Assembly (NCBI RefSeq): GCF_008802365.1
Contig: NZ_VZQZ01000007.1
Location: 123,269 to 187,268 of the forward strand
Direction: 5' to 3'
DNA length: 64,000 nucleotides
Origin: Oryzomonas japonica
GTDB taxonomy: Bacteria > Desulfobacterota > Desulfuromonadia > Geobacterales > Pseudopelobacteraceae
In this document: one piece after another, positions 44,673 through 53,620 of the stretch
Position numbering within the stretch: position 1 is the stretch's first letter
How the letters are laid out: every line of letters begins with the position of its first letter
Notes under the pieces: generated by a model
The model's input: only the letters and a program-made list of their open reading frames with translations
What the model was told of the DNA's origin: nothing
Databases searched by the model: none
Program-made: the position numbers and the translations under genes

Positions 44673-46013
44673 CTATGGTTTTTTCTTTCTGGCGCGCAGC
44701 CACTCCATGCGCTCCAGGATGTTCTTCTCGTAGCCGTGCCCCTTGGGCTCGTAGAACTTCTGTCCGGCCAGTTTTTCCGGCAGGCACTCCTGCCCGGCGT
44801 ACCCTTCCTCGTAGTCGTGGTCGTACTGGTACCCTTTGTGGTAGCCCAATTCTTTCATCAGCTTGGTGGGGGCGTTGCGGATATGCAGGGGGACGGGGAG
44901 GGCGCCGCTCTTCCTGACCTCGGACAGGGCTGCGTTGATACCGGCGTAGGAGGCGTTCGACTTGGGGGCCGTTGCCAGGTAGACGACCGCCTGGCCCAGG
45001 GTGATGCGTCCCTCGGGCATCCCCACGAACTGGAAGGCCTGAAGGGCTGAAACCGCCACCTGCAGGGCCCGGGGGTCGGCGTTGCCGATGTCCTCGGAGG
45101 CCATGATGATCATGCGCCGCAGGATGAAGAGCGGGTCCTCCCCCGCCTCCAGCATGCGGGCCATCCAGTAGAGGGCCGCATCGGGATCGCTGCCGCGCAG
45201 GGATTTGATGAAGGCGGAAATGACGTTGTAATGCTCTTCGCCCCCCTTGTCGTACAACAGGGCCTTTTTTTGCAGGGCCTCCTGCACGGTCTCGATAGTT
45301 ATGACGCCATCTGTCGTAATTCCCGCTGCCACCTCGAGGGTGTTCAAGGCTATGCGGGCGTCGCCGCCGCACTGGTCGGCCAGGAAGACGAGCGCGTCGT
45401 CGTCGGCCGTCAGCCCGAGACTGCCGAGGCCCCGCTCCCCATCGTTCAGCGCCTGGCGCAGGATCGTCCCGACCGTGGCCGCGTCCAGCTGGTTCAGGGT
45501 CAGTACGCGACAGCGGGAGAGGAGCGGTGCGATCACCTCGAAGGAGGGGTTTTCGGTGGTGGCGCCGATAATGGTGACGACCCCCTTTTCCACGTAGGGA
45601 AGAAAGGCGTCCTGTTGGGATTTGCTGAAGCGGTGGATCTCATCCACGAACAGGATGGTGCGGGCGCCGCGGGCGGCATACCCCTCCGCTTCGCGGAAGA
45701 TCTCGCGAATCTCCTTGACCCCCGAGAGGATGGCGGAGAAAAAGATGAAGTGGGATTTGGTCTCCCGTGCGATGACATGGGCCAGGGTGGTTTTACCGCA
45801 CCCGGGCGGGCCCCAGAAGATCATCGAGGAGAGGTTGTCGGTCTCGATCATGCGCCGCAGGATGCGCCCGTCGCCCAGCAGGTGCTCCTGCCCGGTGAAT
45901 TCGGCTACGCTGCGGGGGCGCATGCGTTCCGCCAACGGCGCGTTCGCCGGGATCGGTTGGTCTTTTGAATTGTCGGGGGAATCCCACAGGGTTGGTGTCT
46001 TCATTGGCTCCAT
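44673..46013 (-). CDS. rarA: Replication-associated recombination protein A
   Basis: This 446-residue AAA+ protein of the RarA/MgsA/WRNIP1 family acts at stalled forks. Walker A is GPPGCGKTTLAH, Walker B FVDEIHRF, sensor 1 ATTENPSFEV, and the C-terminal tetramerisation region has SDPDAALYWMARMLEAGEDP. It lies 6 nt after glgP and is a typical full-length member. Its position among carbon-metabolism genes seems incidental. Confidence 0.96.
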   Translation of the reverse strand: MEPMKTPTLWDSPDNSKDQPIPANAPLAERMRPRSVAEFTGQEHLLGDGRILRRMIETDNLSSMIFWGPPGCGKTTLAHVIARETKSHFIFFSAILSGVKEIREIFREAEGYAARGARTILFVDEIHRFSKSQQDAFLPYVEKGVVTIIGATTENPSFEVIAPLLSRCRVLTLNQLDAATVGTILRQALNDGERGLGSLGLTADDDALVFLADQCGGDARIALNTLEVAAGITTDGVITIETVQEALQKKALLYDKGGEEHYNVISAFIKSLRGSDPDAALYWMARMLEAGEDPLFILRRMIIMASEDIGNADPRALQVAVSALQAFQFVGMPEGRITLGQAVVYLATAPKSNASYAGINAALSEVRKSGALPVPLHIRNAPTKLMKELGYHKGYQYDHDYEEGYAGQECLPEKLAGQKFYEPKGHGYEKNILERMEWLRARKKKP

Positions 46014-46019
46014 TTCGGG

Positions 46020-48512
46020 TCAGGCCAGGTCGCGCCGGCTGTGGCGGCCTACCTTTTCGGGTTTGACGCCCCAGATATCCCGGGCATACTCGGCGATGGT
46101 ACGGTCGCTGGAAAATTTCCCCATGCCGGCCGTGTTGAGGATCGACTTGCGGGTCCATTCGTGGGGATGGCGGTAGAGCCGGTCCACCTCGTCCTGGCAG
46201 GCCACATAGGAGGCGTAGTCGGCCAGGAGCAGGTAGGGGTCGTTGCCCAGCAGGTTGTCCACAATCGGTTTGAACAGGCCCGGATCGCCTGGTGAGAAGG
46301 AGCCGTCGGCGATCATGTCCATAGCCTGCCGCAGCTCCTGATTGTGGGAATAATAATCGCCGGGGCGGTATCCGGCGCGCTTCAGACCCTCCACCTGTTC
46401 GGCGTTCATGCCAAAGATGAAGATGTTGTTCCGGCCGACCTCCTCCATGATCTCGATATTGGCGCCGTCCAGGGTCCCGATGGTCAGGGCGCCATTCAAG
46501 GCGTACTTCATGTTGCCGGTGCCGGACGCCTCGGTCCCTGCGGTGGAAATTTGCTCCGACAGGTCGGCTGCCGGGAAGATGAGTTCGGCCTGGGAAACGC
46601 TGTAATTGGCCAGAAACACCACCTTGAGCCGGTCGTGGGCCGCCGGGTCGTTGTTGATCACCTCTCCCACGGCATTGATCAGGCGGATGATCAGCTTGGC
46701 CATGAAATAGGATGGCGCCGCCTTACCGCTGAAGATGACCGTGCGGGGTGGGACGTTCAGGCCCGGATTGGCCTTGATGCGATTGTAGCGGGCGATGACG
46801 TGGAGGACGTTGAGCAGCTGCCGTTTGTACTCATGGAGACGCTTGGTCTGGCAGTCGAACAGGGAGTCGGGAGAAACCTGAATACCGTTATGCCGGTAGA
46901 TGTAGTCAGCCAGTCTCTGCTTGTTGGCACGCTTTACCTCCGCCCACTGTTGCTGGAAATCACGGTCCTCGGCCATTGCCCGCAGTTTTTGCAATTCATC
47001 CAGATTGGTGACCCAGGCATCCCCGATGGTGGAAGAGATCAGGTCAGACAGCCAGGGATTGGCGCACTTGAGCCAGCGCCGCTGGGTGATGCCGTTGGTC
47101 TTGTTGTTGAAGCGTTCCGGCCAGAGGGCAAAGAAGTCGCTGAACAGGTGGTCCTTCAGGATTTCGCTGTGCAACACCGACACGCCGTTGATGGAGTGGC
47201 TGCCGACAATGGCCAGGTAGGCCATGCGGATATGCTTTTCCCCCTCCTCTCCCACGATGGACATGCGACGCAATCGGTCGCTATCTCCGGGGAATCGGAC
47301 GCTCGCTTCCTTGAGAAAATGGTCGTTGATCCGGTAGATGATCTGCAAGTGGCGCGGCAGGATGCCCTCCAGCATGCGCACCGGCCATTTTTCCAGGGCC
47401 TCGGGCAGGATGGTGTGGTTGGTGTAGGCGAAGGTCCTCACGGAGAGGTCCCAGGCCGTTTTCCAAGAAAGCAGCTTCTCGTCCAGCAGGATACGCATCA
47501 ACTCCGGGATGGCCAGGGTAGGGTGGGTGTCGTTGAGTTGGATGGCCACCTTTTCCGGCAATAGATTGAGGTCGTCATGTTTTTTGGAAAAACGGTAGAA
47601 AATATCCTGCACCGTGGCCGACGCCAGGAAGTACTCCTGGCGCAGGCGCAACTCCCTGCCCTCGGCCATGTGATCGGCCGGGTAGAGCACCTTGGAGATG
47701 TTCTCGGTCTTCATCTTGGATTCGACCGCGCCCACGTAATTGCCCCGGTTGAAGGACTCAAGCTCGAATTCACGGGTCGATTTGGCGCTCCACAGGCGCA
47801 TGGTGTTGACCGTCTCGTTGCCGTAGCCCGGCACCGGCACGTCGTAGGCCAGGGCCATGACGTCATGGGTATCGACCCACGAATGACGTACCTCCCCCGC
47901 AGGGTCGCTGGATTCCACGATGCTGCCTTCGTAGCGGATCTTGTGCAGGTGCTCCTGGCGGCCGAACTCCCAGGGGTTTTCATAGCGGAGCCAGTTGTCC
48001 GGCAGTTCGTATTGGCCGCCGTCGACGATCTTCTGATAAAACATGCCGTACTCATAGCGGATGCCATAGCCGTAGGCCGGCAGGCTCATGGTGGCCATGG
48101 AGTCGAGAAAACAGGCCGCCAGCCGTCCCAGGCCACCGTTGCCCAGGCCCGCGTCCCACTCGGTTTCGGCGATGTCCTCCAGGTCGATCCCCATCTCCAT
48201 GAGGGCATTTTCCCACTCCTCCTTGATTCCGAGGTTGATCAGGCTGTTGCCCAGGCTGCGGCCCATCAGGAATTCCATGGAGATGTAGTAGACCCGCTTG
48301 GCGTCATTGATGTAGTAGGACTGCTGGGTGTCGAGCCAGCGTTCCGCCAGCATGTCCCGCACGGCAAAGGCAAGAGCCAGGTAGAGATCGGCCTTGGTGG
48401 CGGAGTATTTGTCCTTGACTAGGGTGTAGTGGAGATGCCGCATGAAGGAACGTTGCAGATCGGTTGCGGTCGGCTTCGTTTCACCGCTTGGAGGGATATC
48501 ATGTGTGTTCAT
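46020..48512 (-). CDS. glgP: Glycogen/maltodextrin phosphorylase
   Basis: This 830-residue enzyme releases glucose 1-phosphate from alpha-1,4-glucans. The PLP lysine is in EASGTGNMKYALNGALTIG, and ALGNGGLGRLAACFLDSMA and QLNDTHPTLAIPELMRIL are typical. The length is that of GlgP/MalP. AAGGATC lies upstream of the ATG and a good sigma-70 promoter is at 48554-48582. It heads the unit that continues with rarA, pfkA, corA and yvlD. Confidence 0.97.
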   Translation of the reverse strand: MNTHDIPPSGETKPTATDLQRSFMRHLHYTLVKDKYSATKADLYLALAFAVRDMLAERWLDTQQSYYINDAKRVYYISMEFLMGRSLGNSLINLGIKEEWENALMEMGIDLEDIAETEWDAGLGNGGLGRLAACFLDSMATMSLPAYGYGIRYEYGMFYQKIVDGGQYELPDNWLRYENPWEFGRQEHLHKIRYEGSIVESSDPAGEVRHSWVDTHDVMALAYDVPVPGYGNETVNTMRLWSAKSTREFELESFNRGNYVGAVESKMKTENISKVLYPADHMAEGRELRLRQEYFLASATVQDIFYRFSKKHDDLNLLPEKVAIQLNDTHPTLAIPELMRILLDEKLLSWKTAWDLSVRTFAYTNHTILPEALEKWPVRMLEGILPRHLQIIYRINDHFLKEASVRFPGDSDRLRRMSIVGEEGEKHIRMAYLAIVGSHSINGVSVLHSEILKDHLFSDFFALWPERFNNKTNGITQRRWLKCANPWLSDLISSTIGDAWVTNLDELQKLRAMAEDRDFQQQWAEVKRANKQRLADYIYRHNGIQVSPDSLFDCQTKRLHEYKRQLLNVLHVIARYNRIKANPGLNVPPRTVIFSGKAAPSYFMAKLIIRLINAVGEVINNDPAAHDRLKVVFLANYSVSQAELIFPAADLSEQISTAGTEASGTGNMKYALNGALTIGTLDGANIEIMEEVGRNNIFIFGMNAEQVEGLKRAGYRPGDYYSHNQELRQAMDMIADGSFSPGDPGLFKPIVDNLLGNDPYLLLADYASYVACQDEVDRLYRHPHEWTRKSILNTAGMGKFSSDRTIAEYARDIWGVKPEKVGRHSRRDLA

Positions 48513-48553
48513 GGAACCGATCCTTCATGTCACGTGTTAGGGAGCGACGATAA

Positions 48554-48582
48554 AGTATATAGGCAGATTCCTTCGAAAGCAA
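48554..48582 (-). promoter_or_regulatory. Sigma-70 promoter for glgP
   Basis: On the minus strand TTGCTT (48577-48582) and TATACT (48554-48559) are 17 bp apart, about 42 bp before the glgP ATG. Confidence 0.65.
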
Positions 48583-48589
48583 GGTTAGG

Positions 48590-48780
48590 TATTGCTAATG
48601 AATGCGTCGAGAGGGGGGCGGAGCCAAACGCCGTGCAGAAGTTGGGTGGTTTGGCGTGCGATTGCGAGGCACTGCCTGGCCGGCACATCGTGGCCCATGG
48701 GGTTTTTCGGCAACCGAGCGACACTGAGCCTGCCCACCCATCGCCCAGAGGGACCTTGAGGCGACCGTCCGTTTTTTTAT
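48590..48780 (+). other. GC-rich stretch ending in a T7 run; possible small RNA
   Basis: Most of the 403-base gap between glgP and ilvD is taken up by this GC-rich, hairpin-rich segment, for example GGCACTGCC next to GGCCGGCAC. It ends with GGAC...GTCC followed by GTTTTTTT at 48770-48778. No convincing ORF is present on either strand. It could be a non-coding RNA unit or decayed sequence; I cannot tell which. Confidence 0.25.
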
Positions 48781-48816
48781 CTGCGGAATAGCGGCGTAAC
48801 TCCTCGGCATTCCGGG

Positions 48817-48845
48817 TTGACACCCGTCCGCATATATACTATCTT
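48817..48845 (+). promoter_or_regulatory. Sigma-70 promoter for ilvD
   Basis: A perfect -35 TTGACA (48817-48822) and TATCTT (48840-48845) are separated by 17 bp, 70 bp upstream of the ilvD ATG. Confidence 0.75.
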
Positions 48846-48915
48846 TTATATCCTTTATTCGCGCCAACCGGCTGTTTGGCGCCACGAAAAATTCGAATCA
48901 TCAAGGACGACCATC

Positions 48916-50577
48916 ATGCGTAGCGATACCATCAAGCAGGGACTCGAACGAACACCACACCGGGCGCTTCTCAAGGGAACCGGCGTTCCCGACAGCGCCT
49001 TTGAAAAACCGTTCATCGGCGTGGCAACCAGCTTCACCGATCTGATTCCGGGCCACTCCGGCATGCGCGATCTGGAACGCTTCATTGAGAAAGGCGTCCA
49101 CTCCGGCGGAGGCTATTCCTTCTTCTTCGGCATCCCCGGCGTCTGCGACGGGATCGCCATGGGGCACAAGGGGATGCATTACTCCCTGCCGACCCGCGAA
49201 CTGATCGCCGACATGGTGGAATCGGTGGCCGAGGCGCACCGGCTGGACGGCCTGGTGCTCCTGACCAACTGCGACAAGATTACCCCCGGCATGCTGATGG
49301 CCGCCGCGCGCCTGAACATCCCCTGCATCATCGTCACCGCCGGTCCCATGATGAGCGGGCGCAGCCTGAGCGGGCGCAAATACTCCTTTGTCACCGATAC
49401 CTTCGAGGCCATGGCCCGCTACAAGGCCGGCGTGATCGACGACAAGGAACTCAAGATCTGCGAGGACAACGCCTGTCCCGGCATGGGCTCCTGCCAGGGA
49501 TTGTTCACCGCCAATACCATGGCCATCCTGACCGAGACCATGGGGATGAGCCTGCCACGCTGCGGCACCGCCCTGGCGGTTTCTGCCCTCAAGCGCCGCA
49601 TCGCCTTTGCCTCGGGCGAGAAGATCGTCGAACTGGTGAAAAATGACGTCAAACCCCGCGACATCATGACCCGCGCGGCTTTCGAAAACGCCATCCGGGT
49701 CGATCTGGCCCTGGGCGGTTCGTCCAATACCGTGTTGCACCTTCTGGCCATCGCCCGGGAGGCGGGGGTGGATCTGCCGCTGGAGACCTTCGACATCCTG
49801 GCCAAGGACACCCCGCAACTGGCCTCCATGAACCCGGCCGGGGAATACTTCATGGAAGACCTGGACGTGGCCGGCGGCGTCAGCGGTGTGCTCAAACAGT
49901 TGGGGGACAAGATCAAGGATGCGCCGACCCTCTTCGGCCTGACCACCCATCAGTTGGCGGAAAGCATCGCCAATGTGGATGAAGAGGTGATCCGTCCGCT
50001 CTCCAATCCGATCAAGAAAGAGGGGGGCATCGCCATCCTCACCGGCAACCTGGCCCCCAAGGGGGCGGTGGTCAAGCAGTCGGGCGTGTCGGCCGCCATG
50101 ATGCTGTTCGAGGGGACGGCCCGCTGTTTCGACGCCGAGGAAAAGGCCATGGCCGCCATCATGGAGGGGAAAATCACCTCGGGCGATGTGGTGGTGATCC
50201 GCTACGAGGGACCCAAGGGCGGTCCCGGCATGCGCGAGATGCTGGCCCCCACGGCTGCCATCATGGGGATGGGGCTCGGCGATTCGGTCGCCCTGGTGAC
50301 CGACGGCCGTTTCTCCGGCGGCACCCGCGGTCCCTGTATCGGTCATATCTCGCCGGAAGCGGCCGAGGGCGGCCCGATTGCCCTGGTGGAAGAGGGGGAC
50401 CGCATTCTGCTCGATATCCCCAATCGCCGCTTGGAGTTGTTGGTGGACGACGCCACCCTGGCTGCCCGCCGGGCCGCCTGGAAGGCCCCGGAAGCCAAGA
50501 TCAGGACCGGCTGGCTGGCACGCTACGCCAAGCTGGTGACCTCGGCCCACACCGGCGCCGTGACCACGGCCGATTAA
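48916..50577 (+). CDS. ilvD: Dihydroxy-acid dehydratase
   Basis: This 553-residue Fe-S dehydratase performs the third common step of valine and isoleucine synthesis. Cluster cysteines are in [11 protein letters not shown] and [27 protein letters not shown] near the C-terminus holds the catalytic serine region. The ATG at 48916 has AAGGA upstream; the open frame from 48817 includes the promoter and is not used. A 138-bp repeat begins 3 nt after its stop and separates it from ilvB. Confidence 0.97.
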   Translation: MRSDTIKQGLERTPHRALLKGTGVPDSAFEKPFIGVATSFTDLIPGHSGMRDLERFIEKGVHSGGGYSFFFGIPGVCDGIAMGHKGMHYSLPTRELIADMVESVAEAHRLDGLVLLTNCDKITPGMLMAAARLNIPCIIVTAGPMMSGRSLSGRKYSFVTDTFEAMARYKAGVIDDKELKICEDNACPGMGSCQGLFTANTMAILTETMGMSLPRCGTALAVSALKRRIAFASGEKIVELVKNDVKPRDIMTRAAFENAIRVDLALGGSSNTVLHLLAIAREAGVDLPLETFDILAKDTPQLASMNPAGEYFMEDLDVAGGVSGVLKQLGDKIKDAPTLFGLTTHQLAESIANVDEEVIRPLSNPIKKEGGIAILTGNLAPKGAVVKQSGVSAAMMLFEGTARCFDAEEKAMAAIMEGKITSGDVVVIRYEGPKGGPGMREMLAPTAAIMGMGLGDSVALVTDGRFSGGTRGPCIGHISPEAAEGGPIALVEEGDRILLDIPNRRLELLVDDATLAARRAAWKAPEAKIRTGWLARYAKLVTSAHTGAVTTAD

Positions 50578-50580
50578 GTC

Positions 50581-50718
50581 GGTTGTTGAAAAACAGCCAT
50601 CTCGCCGCCATCCTCGAAGGCCCCCTTGTGCGGCGTAGCGCTGCTACGCCTCCGCAGGACCTTCTACGGGTGCGACGATCTGACTGTTTTTGAATAACCT
50701 CAATTTCTCAACAGTCTG
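50581..50718 (+). repeat. 138-bp interspersed repeat, copy 3
   Basis: This is the most diverged copy but has the same length and orientation as the other two. It starts GGTTGTTGAAAAACAG, keeps the perfect GGCGTAGC-GCT-GCTACGCC hairpin, and ends with ATTTCTCAACAGTCTG. It sits between ilvD and the ilvB leader. Confidence 0.83.
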
Positions 50719-50781
50719 TTACTACTTCCGGGGTTGATGCATCTGAGCGTCTTGAACCGGACTGCGCTTAAAGGAGGAACC

Positions 50782-50856
50782 ATGGAAACGCTTCCGCACA
50801 GGTCGGTTGTTTTCGCCATACATGTCATTGCTTCAATGGCGGCGCGCAAACGATAG
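50782..50856 (+). CDS. 24-residue ORF upstream of ilvB, possible leader peptide
   Basis: The ATG follows a near-ideal AAAGGAGG by 5 nt. The peptide begins METLPHRSVVFAIHVIASMA and contains six branched-chain residues (L, V, V, I, V, I) in 24. It ends 40 nt before ilvB. A branched-chain leader peptide is suggested by composition and place, but I see no terminator or antiterminator hairpin between it and ilvB. Confidence 0.45.
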   Translation: METLPHRSVVFAIHVIASMAARKR

Positions 50857-50896
50857 CTTCCCATTCAACGATCCTTACAAATAAGAGGTATCACCC

Positions 50897-52597
50897 ATGA
50901 AAATGAACGGTGCACGCATATTGCTGGAATGTCTGAAAAAGGAAGGTGTGGACACGGTCTTCGGCTATCCCGGAGGCACCGTGATCAACATCTACAACGA
51001 ACTCTTCAGTTTCAAGGATATTCACCATATTCTGCCGCGCCATGAACAGGCCGGCACCCATGCGGCCGACGGCTATGCCCGCGCCACCGGCAAGGTCGGC
51101 GTCGCCATCGCCACCTCCGGGCCGGGCGCTACCAACACGGTGACCGGTATCGCCACGGCCTACATGGACTCGATCCCCATGGTGATCATCACCGGCCAGG
51201 TGTCCACGGCGCTGATCGGCAATGACGCCTTCCAGGAGGTGGATATCATCGGTATCACTCGCTCCTGCACCAAGCACAATTTCCTTGTGCGGGATGTGAA
51301 GGACCTGGCTCTGATCATGAAAAAGGCCTTCTACATCGCCAGCACCGGCCGGCCCGGCCCGGTTCTAGTGGACCTTCCCAAGGATGTGCAGATCGCCGAG
51401 ACTGAATTCGTCTACCCGGATACGGTAGAGATGCGCAGCTACAAGCCGACCGTGACAGGGCATCCCCGCCAAGTGGAAAAGGCGGTGGACATGCTGCTGG
51501 AATCCCACCGTCCGGTGATCTACGTCGGGGGCGGGGTTATACTGGCCAATGCCTCGGACGAACTGACCGGCCTGTCCCGCAAACTGTCGGTGCCGGTGAC
51601 CACCACCCTGATGGGGCTCGGGTCCTTCCCGGGAAACGACCCGCTGTCACTCGGCATGCTGGGCATGCACGGCTCCTACTGCGCCAACATGGCCATGACC
51701 AACAGCGACCTGATCATTGCCGTAGGGGCGCGCTTCGATGACCGGGTGACCGGCAAGATCGCCACGTTTGCACCCGGCGCCAAGATCATCCACATCGATG
51801 TGGACCCGACCTCCATCAAGAAAAACGTGCGGGTTGACCTGCCGATAGTGGGCGACGTGAAGGACGTTTTGGCCAAGATGATCAAACTGGCCGACAAGCA
51901 TAAGGATAAGGCGGATGGGTTCAAGGCGGCGCTGACCCCCTGGCACGAAGATATTGCCGGCTGGAAGGACAAACACCCCCTTGGGTACAAGCAGAGCTCA
52001 ACCATCATCAAGCCCCAGTTCGTCATTCAAAAATTGCGGGAACTGTCGGACGATGACGTCATTGTCGCCACCGACGTGGGGCAGCACCAGATGTGGACCG
52101 CCCAATTCTTCCAGTTCAATAAGCCGCGCACGCTCCTCTCCTCGGGCGGGCTCGGCACCATGGGGTACGGCCTGCCGGCAGCCATGGGGGCGCAAGCAGC
52201 TTTCCCCGAGCGTCAGGTCATCTCCATCTGCGGCGACGGCGGCGTGCAGATGAACATTCAGGAGATCGCCACCCTGGTGCAGAACCGCCTGCCGGTCAAG
52301 ATCGTGATCCTGAACAACAACTTCCTCGGCATGGTGCGCCAGTGGCAGGAGCTATTCTTCGACAAACGCTATTCCCAGACCTGCATGGAGCTGCCCATCG
52401 ATTTTGTCAAGCTGGCCGAGGCCTACGGGGCCAAGGGGTTCAGCACCTCCAAGCCGGGCGAGGTGGAAACGGTCATCAAGCAGGCCTTCAAGGAAAAGGG
52501 TCCGGTGATCATGGAGTTCAAGATCGCCCGAGAGGAAAAGGTGCTGCCCATGGTTCCTGCCGGGGCGTCGCTGAACGAGATGGTCTTGAATGCGTAA
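50897..52597 (+). CDS. ilvB: Acetolactate synthase, large subunit
   Basis: This 566-residue ThDP enzyme makes acetolactate or acetohydroxybutyrate. The ThDP-activating Glu is in [16 protein letters not shown], and the ThDP/Mg motif is [16 protein letters not shown] ending in ILNNN. The FAD-binding middle domain is also present. The ATG follows AAGAGGT. The regulatory subunit ilvN follows after a 210-bp gap mostly filled by a CTCTGTG-type repeat; the pair is normally much closer. Confidence 0.97.
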   Translation: MKMNGARILLECLKKEGVDTVFGYPGGTVINIYNELFSFKDIHHILPRHEQAGTHAADGYARATGKVGVAIATSGPGATNTVTGIATAYMDSIPMVIITGQVSTALIGNDAFQEVDIIGITRSCTKHNFLVRDVKDLALIMKKAFYIASTGRPGPVLVDLPKDVQIAETEFVYPDTVEMRSYKPTVTGHPRQVEKAVDMLLESHRPVIYVGGGVILANASDELTGLSRKLSVPVTTTLMGLGSFPGNDPLSLGMLGMHGSYCANMAMTNSDLIIAVGARFDDRVTGKIATFAPGAKIIHIDVDPTSIKKNVRVDLPIVGDVKDVLAKMIKLADKHKDKADGFKAALTPWHEDIAGWKDKHPLGYKQSSTIIKPQFVIQKLRELSDDDVIVATDVGQHQMWTAQFFQFNKPRTLLSSGGLGTMGYGLPAAMGAQAAFPERQVISICGDGGVQMNIQEIATLVQNRLPVKIVILNNNFLGMVRQWQELFFDKRYSQTCMELPIDFVKLAEAYGAKGFSTSKPGEVETVIKQAFKEKGPVIMEFKIAREEKVLPMVPAGASLNEMVLNA

Positions 52598-52620
52598 CTC
52601 ATGAATGAATAATTGATTAA

Positions 52621-52776
52621 ATCTGCCACAGAGACGCAGAAACACAGAGAAAGGCCGAAGGCAGAAGATAGCCGGAAAGGCCCGTTTGTCTTATGCATTT
52701 ATAGAATTATCCCTTTCGGATTGCTTTGTTTTTGGGTTTTCTCTGTGTGCCCCTGTGTCTCCGTGTCTCTGTGGCG
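52621..52776. repeat. CTCTGTG-family inverted-repeat element, copy 2
   Basis: The left arm starts ATCTGCCACAGAGACGCAG (52621-52650) and the right arm complements it loosely, ending TCTCTGTGGCGGA near 52776. It lies between ilvB and ilvN, 31 bp before the ilvN start. Confidence 0.7.
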
Positions 52777-52807
52777 GAAGTAGCTTTTGACTTTATGGAG
52801 GTTTCCC

Positions 52808-53299
52808 ATGCTGCATACCGTATCAGTACTGGTTGAAAACGAATTTGGCGTACTTTCCCGCGTGGCGAGTCTTTTCTCGGGACGCGGCTTCAACATCGAT
52901 TCCCTGACCGTCGCCCCGACCAACGAGGAGGGACTCTCGCGCATGACCATCGTCACCCGTGGCGATGAGCAGATTCTTGAGCAGATCACCAAACAGCTTA
53001 ACAAGCTGATCGACGTGCTCAAGGTGATCGATTTCAGCGACGGTAGCGCCATCGAACGCGAGATGATTCTGGTCAAGGTTACGGCCGAGGACGAGAATCG
53101 CGCCGAGGTGCTGCGGATTGTCGACATCTTCCGCGCCAAGATCATCGACGTCACCCCTAAATCCTACACCATCGAGGCTACCGGAAGTCCGGCCAAGATC
53201 GACGCCATCCTGGAACTGCTCCGGCCACTGGGGTTGAAGGAGTTGGTCCGCACCGGCGCTGTGGCCATCGGGCGCGGCGCCAAAGGGTGGAAAGGGTAG
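52808..53299 (+). CDS. ilvN: Acetolactate synthase, small subunit
   Basis: This 163-residue regulatory subunit confers valine feedback on IlvB. The ACT domain occupies about 1-75 (HTVSVLVENEFGVLSRVASLF, RGFNIDSLTV) and the C-terminal domain follows. GGAGG lies 7 nt before the ATG at 52808; the ORF start at 52787 is not supported. Repeat elements of one family lie on both sides of the gene. Confidence 0.96.
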   Translation: MLHTVSVLVENEFGVLSRVASLFSGRGFNIDSLTVAPTNEEGLSRMTIVTRGDEQILEQITKQLNKLIDVLKVIDFSDGSAIEREMILVKVTAEDENRAEVLRIVDIFRAKIIDVTPKSYTIEATGSPAKIDAILELLRPLGLKELVRTGAVAIGRGAKGWKG

Positions 53300-53325
53300 G
53301 GGCGGCGGTCGCCGCAGACTCATTG

Positions 53326-53358
53326 GGGCCGCGCAATTTCCGCTTGCGCGGCCCTTTT
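53326..53358 (+). terminator. Intrinsic terminator after ilvN
   Basis: GGGCCGCGCAA (53326-53336) pairs perfectly with TTGCGCGGCCC (53344-53354) and is followed by TTTT. Confidence 0.85.
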
Positions 53359-53377
53359 CGTTAGATCATGTGCCCTA

Positions 53378-53517
53378 GGGCCACACGAGACACGGAGAAA
53401 AATTTCAGAGAGTTAGACAGCATTTTGGCTCATTTTCTTAATGGCTCATTCACGAATGTGAGAATAGTTGGAAAAACTCTGTGATTTTCTCTGGGTCCCG
53501 GTGGCTCTGTGGCGGAA
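53378..53517. repeat. CTCTGTG-family inverted-repeat element, copy 3 (degraded)
   Basis: The left end GGGCCACACGAGACACGGAG and the right end GGTGGCTCTGTGGCGGAAG are partly complementary and resemble the ends of the copies at 33151 and 52621. It lies just downstream of the ilvN terminator. Confidence 0.55.
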
Positions 53518-53620
53518 GTACCGATTTTAGGATTATTAATGGTGATGGGTCCGTGGTATTATTTCTGAAAAGGACTTTTTTTTGTTGATCCTGTTCTGCC
53601 GCGAGGGCCGCGAGGGCGAC

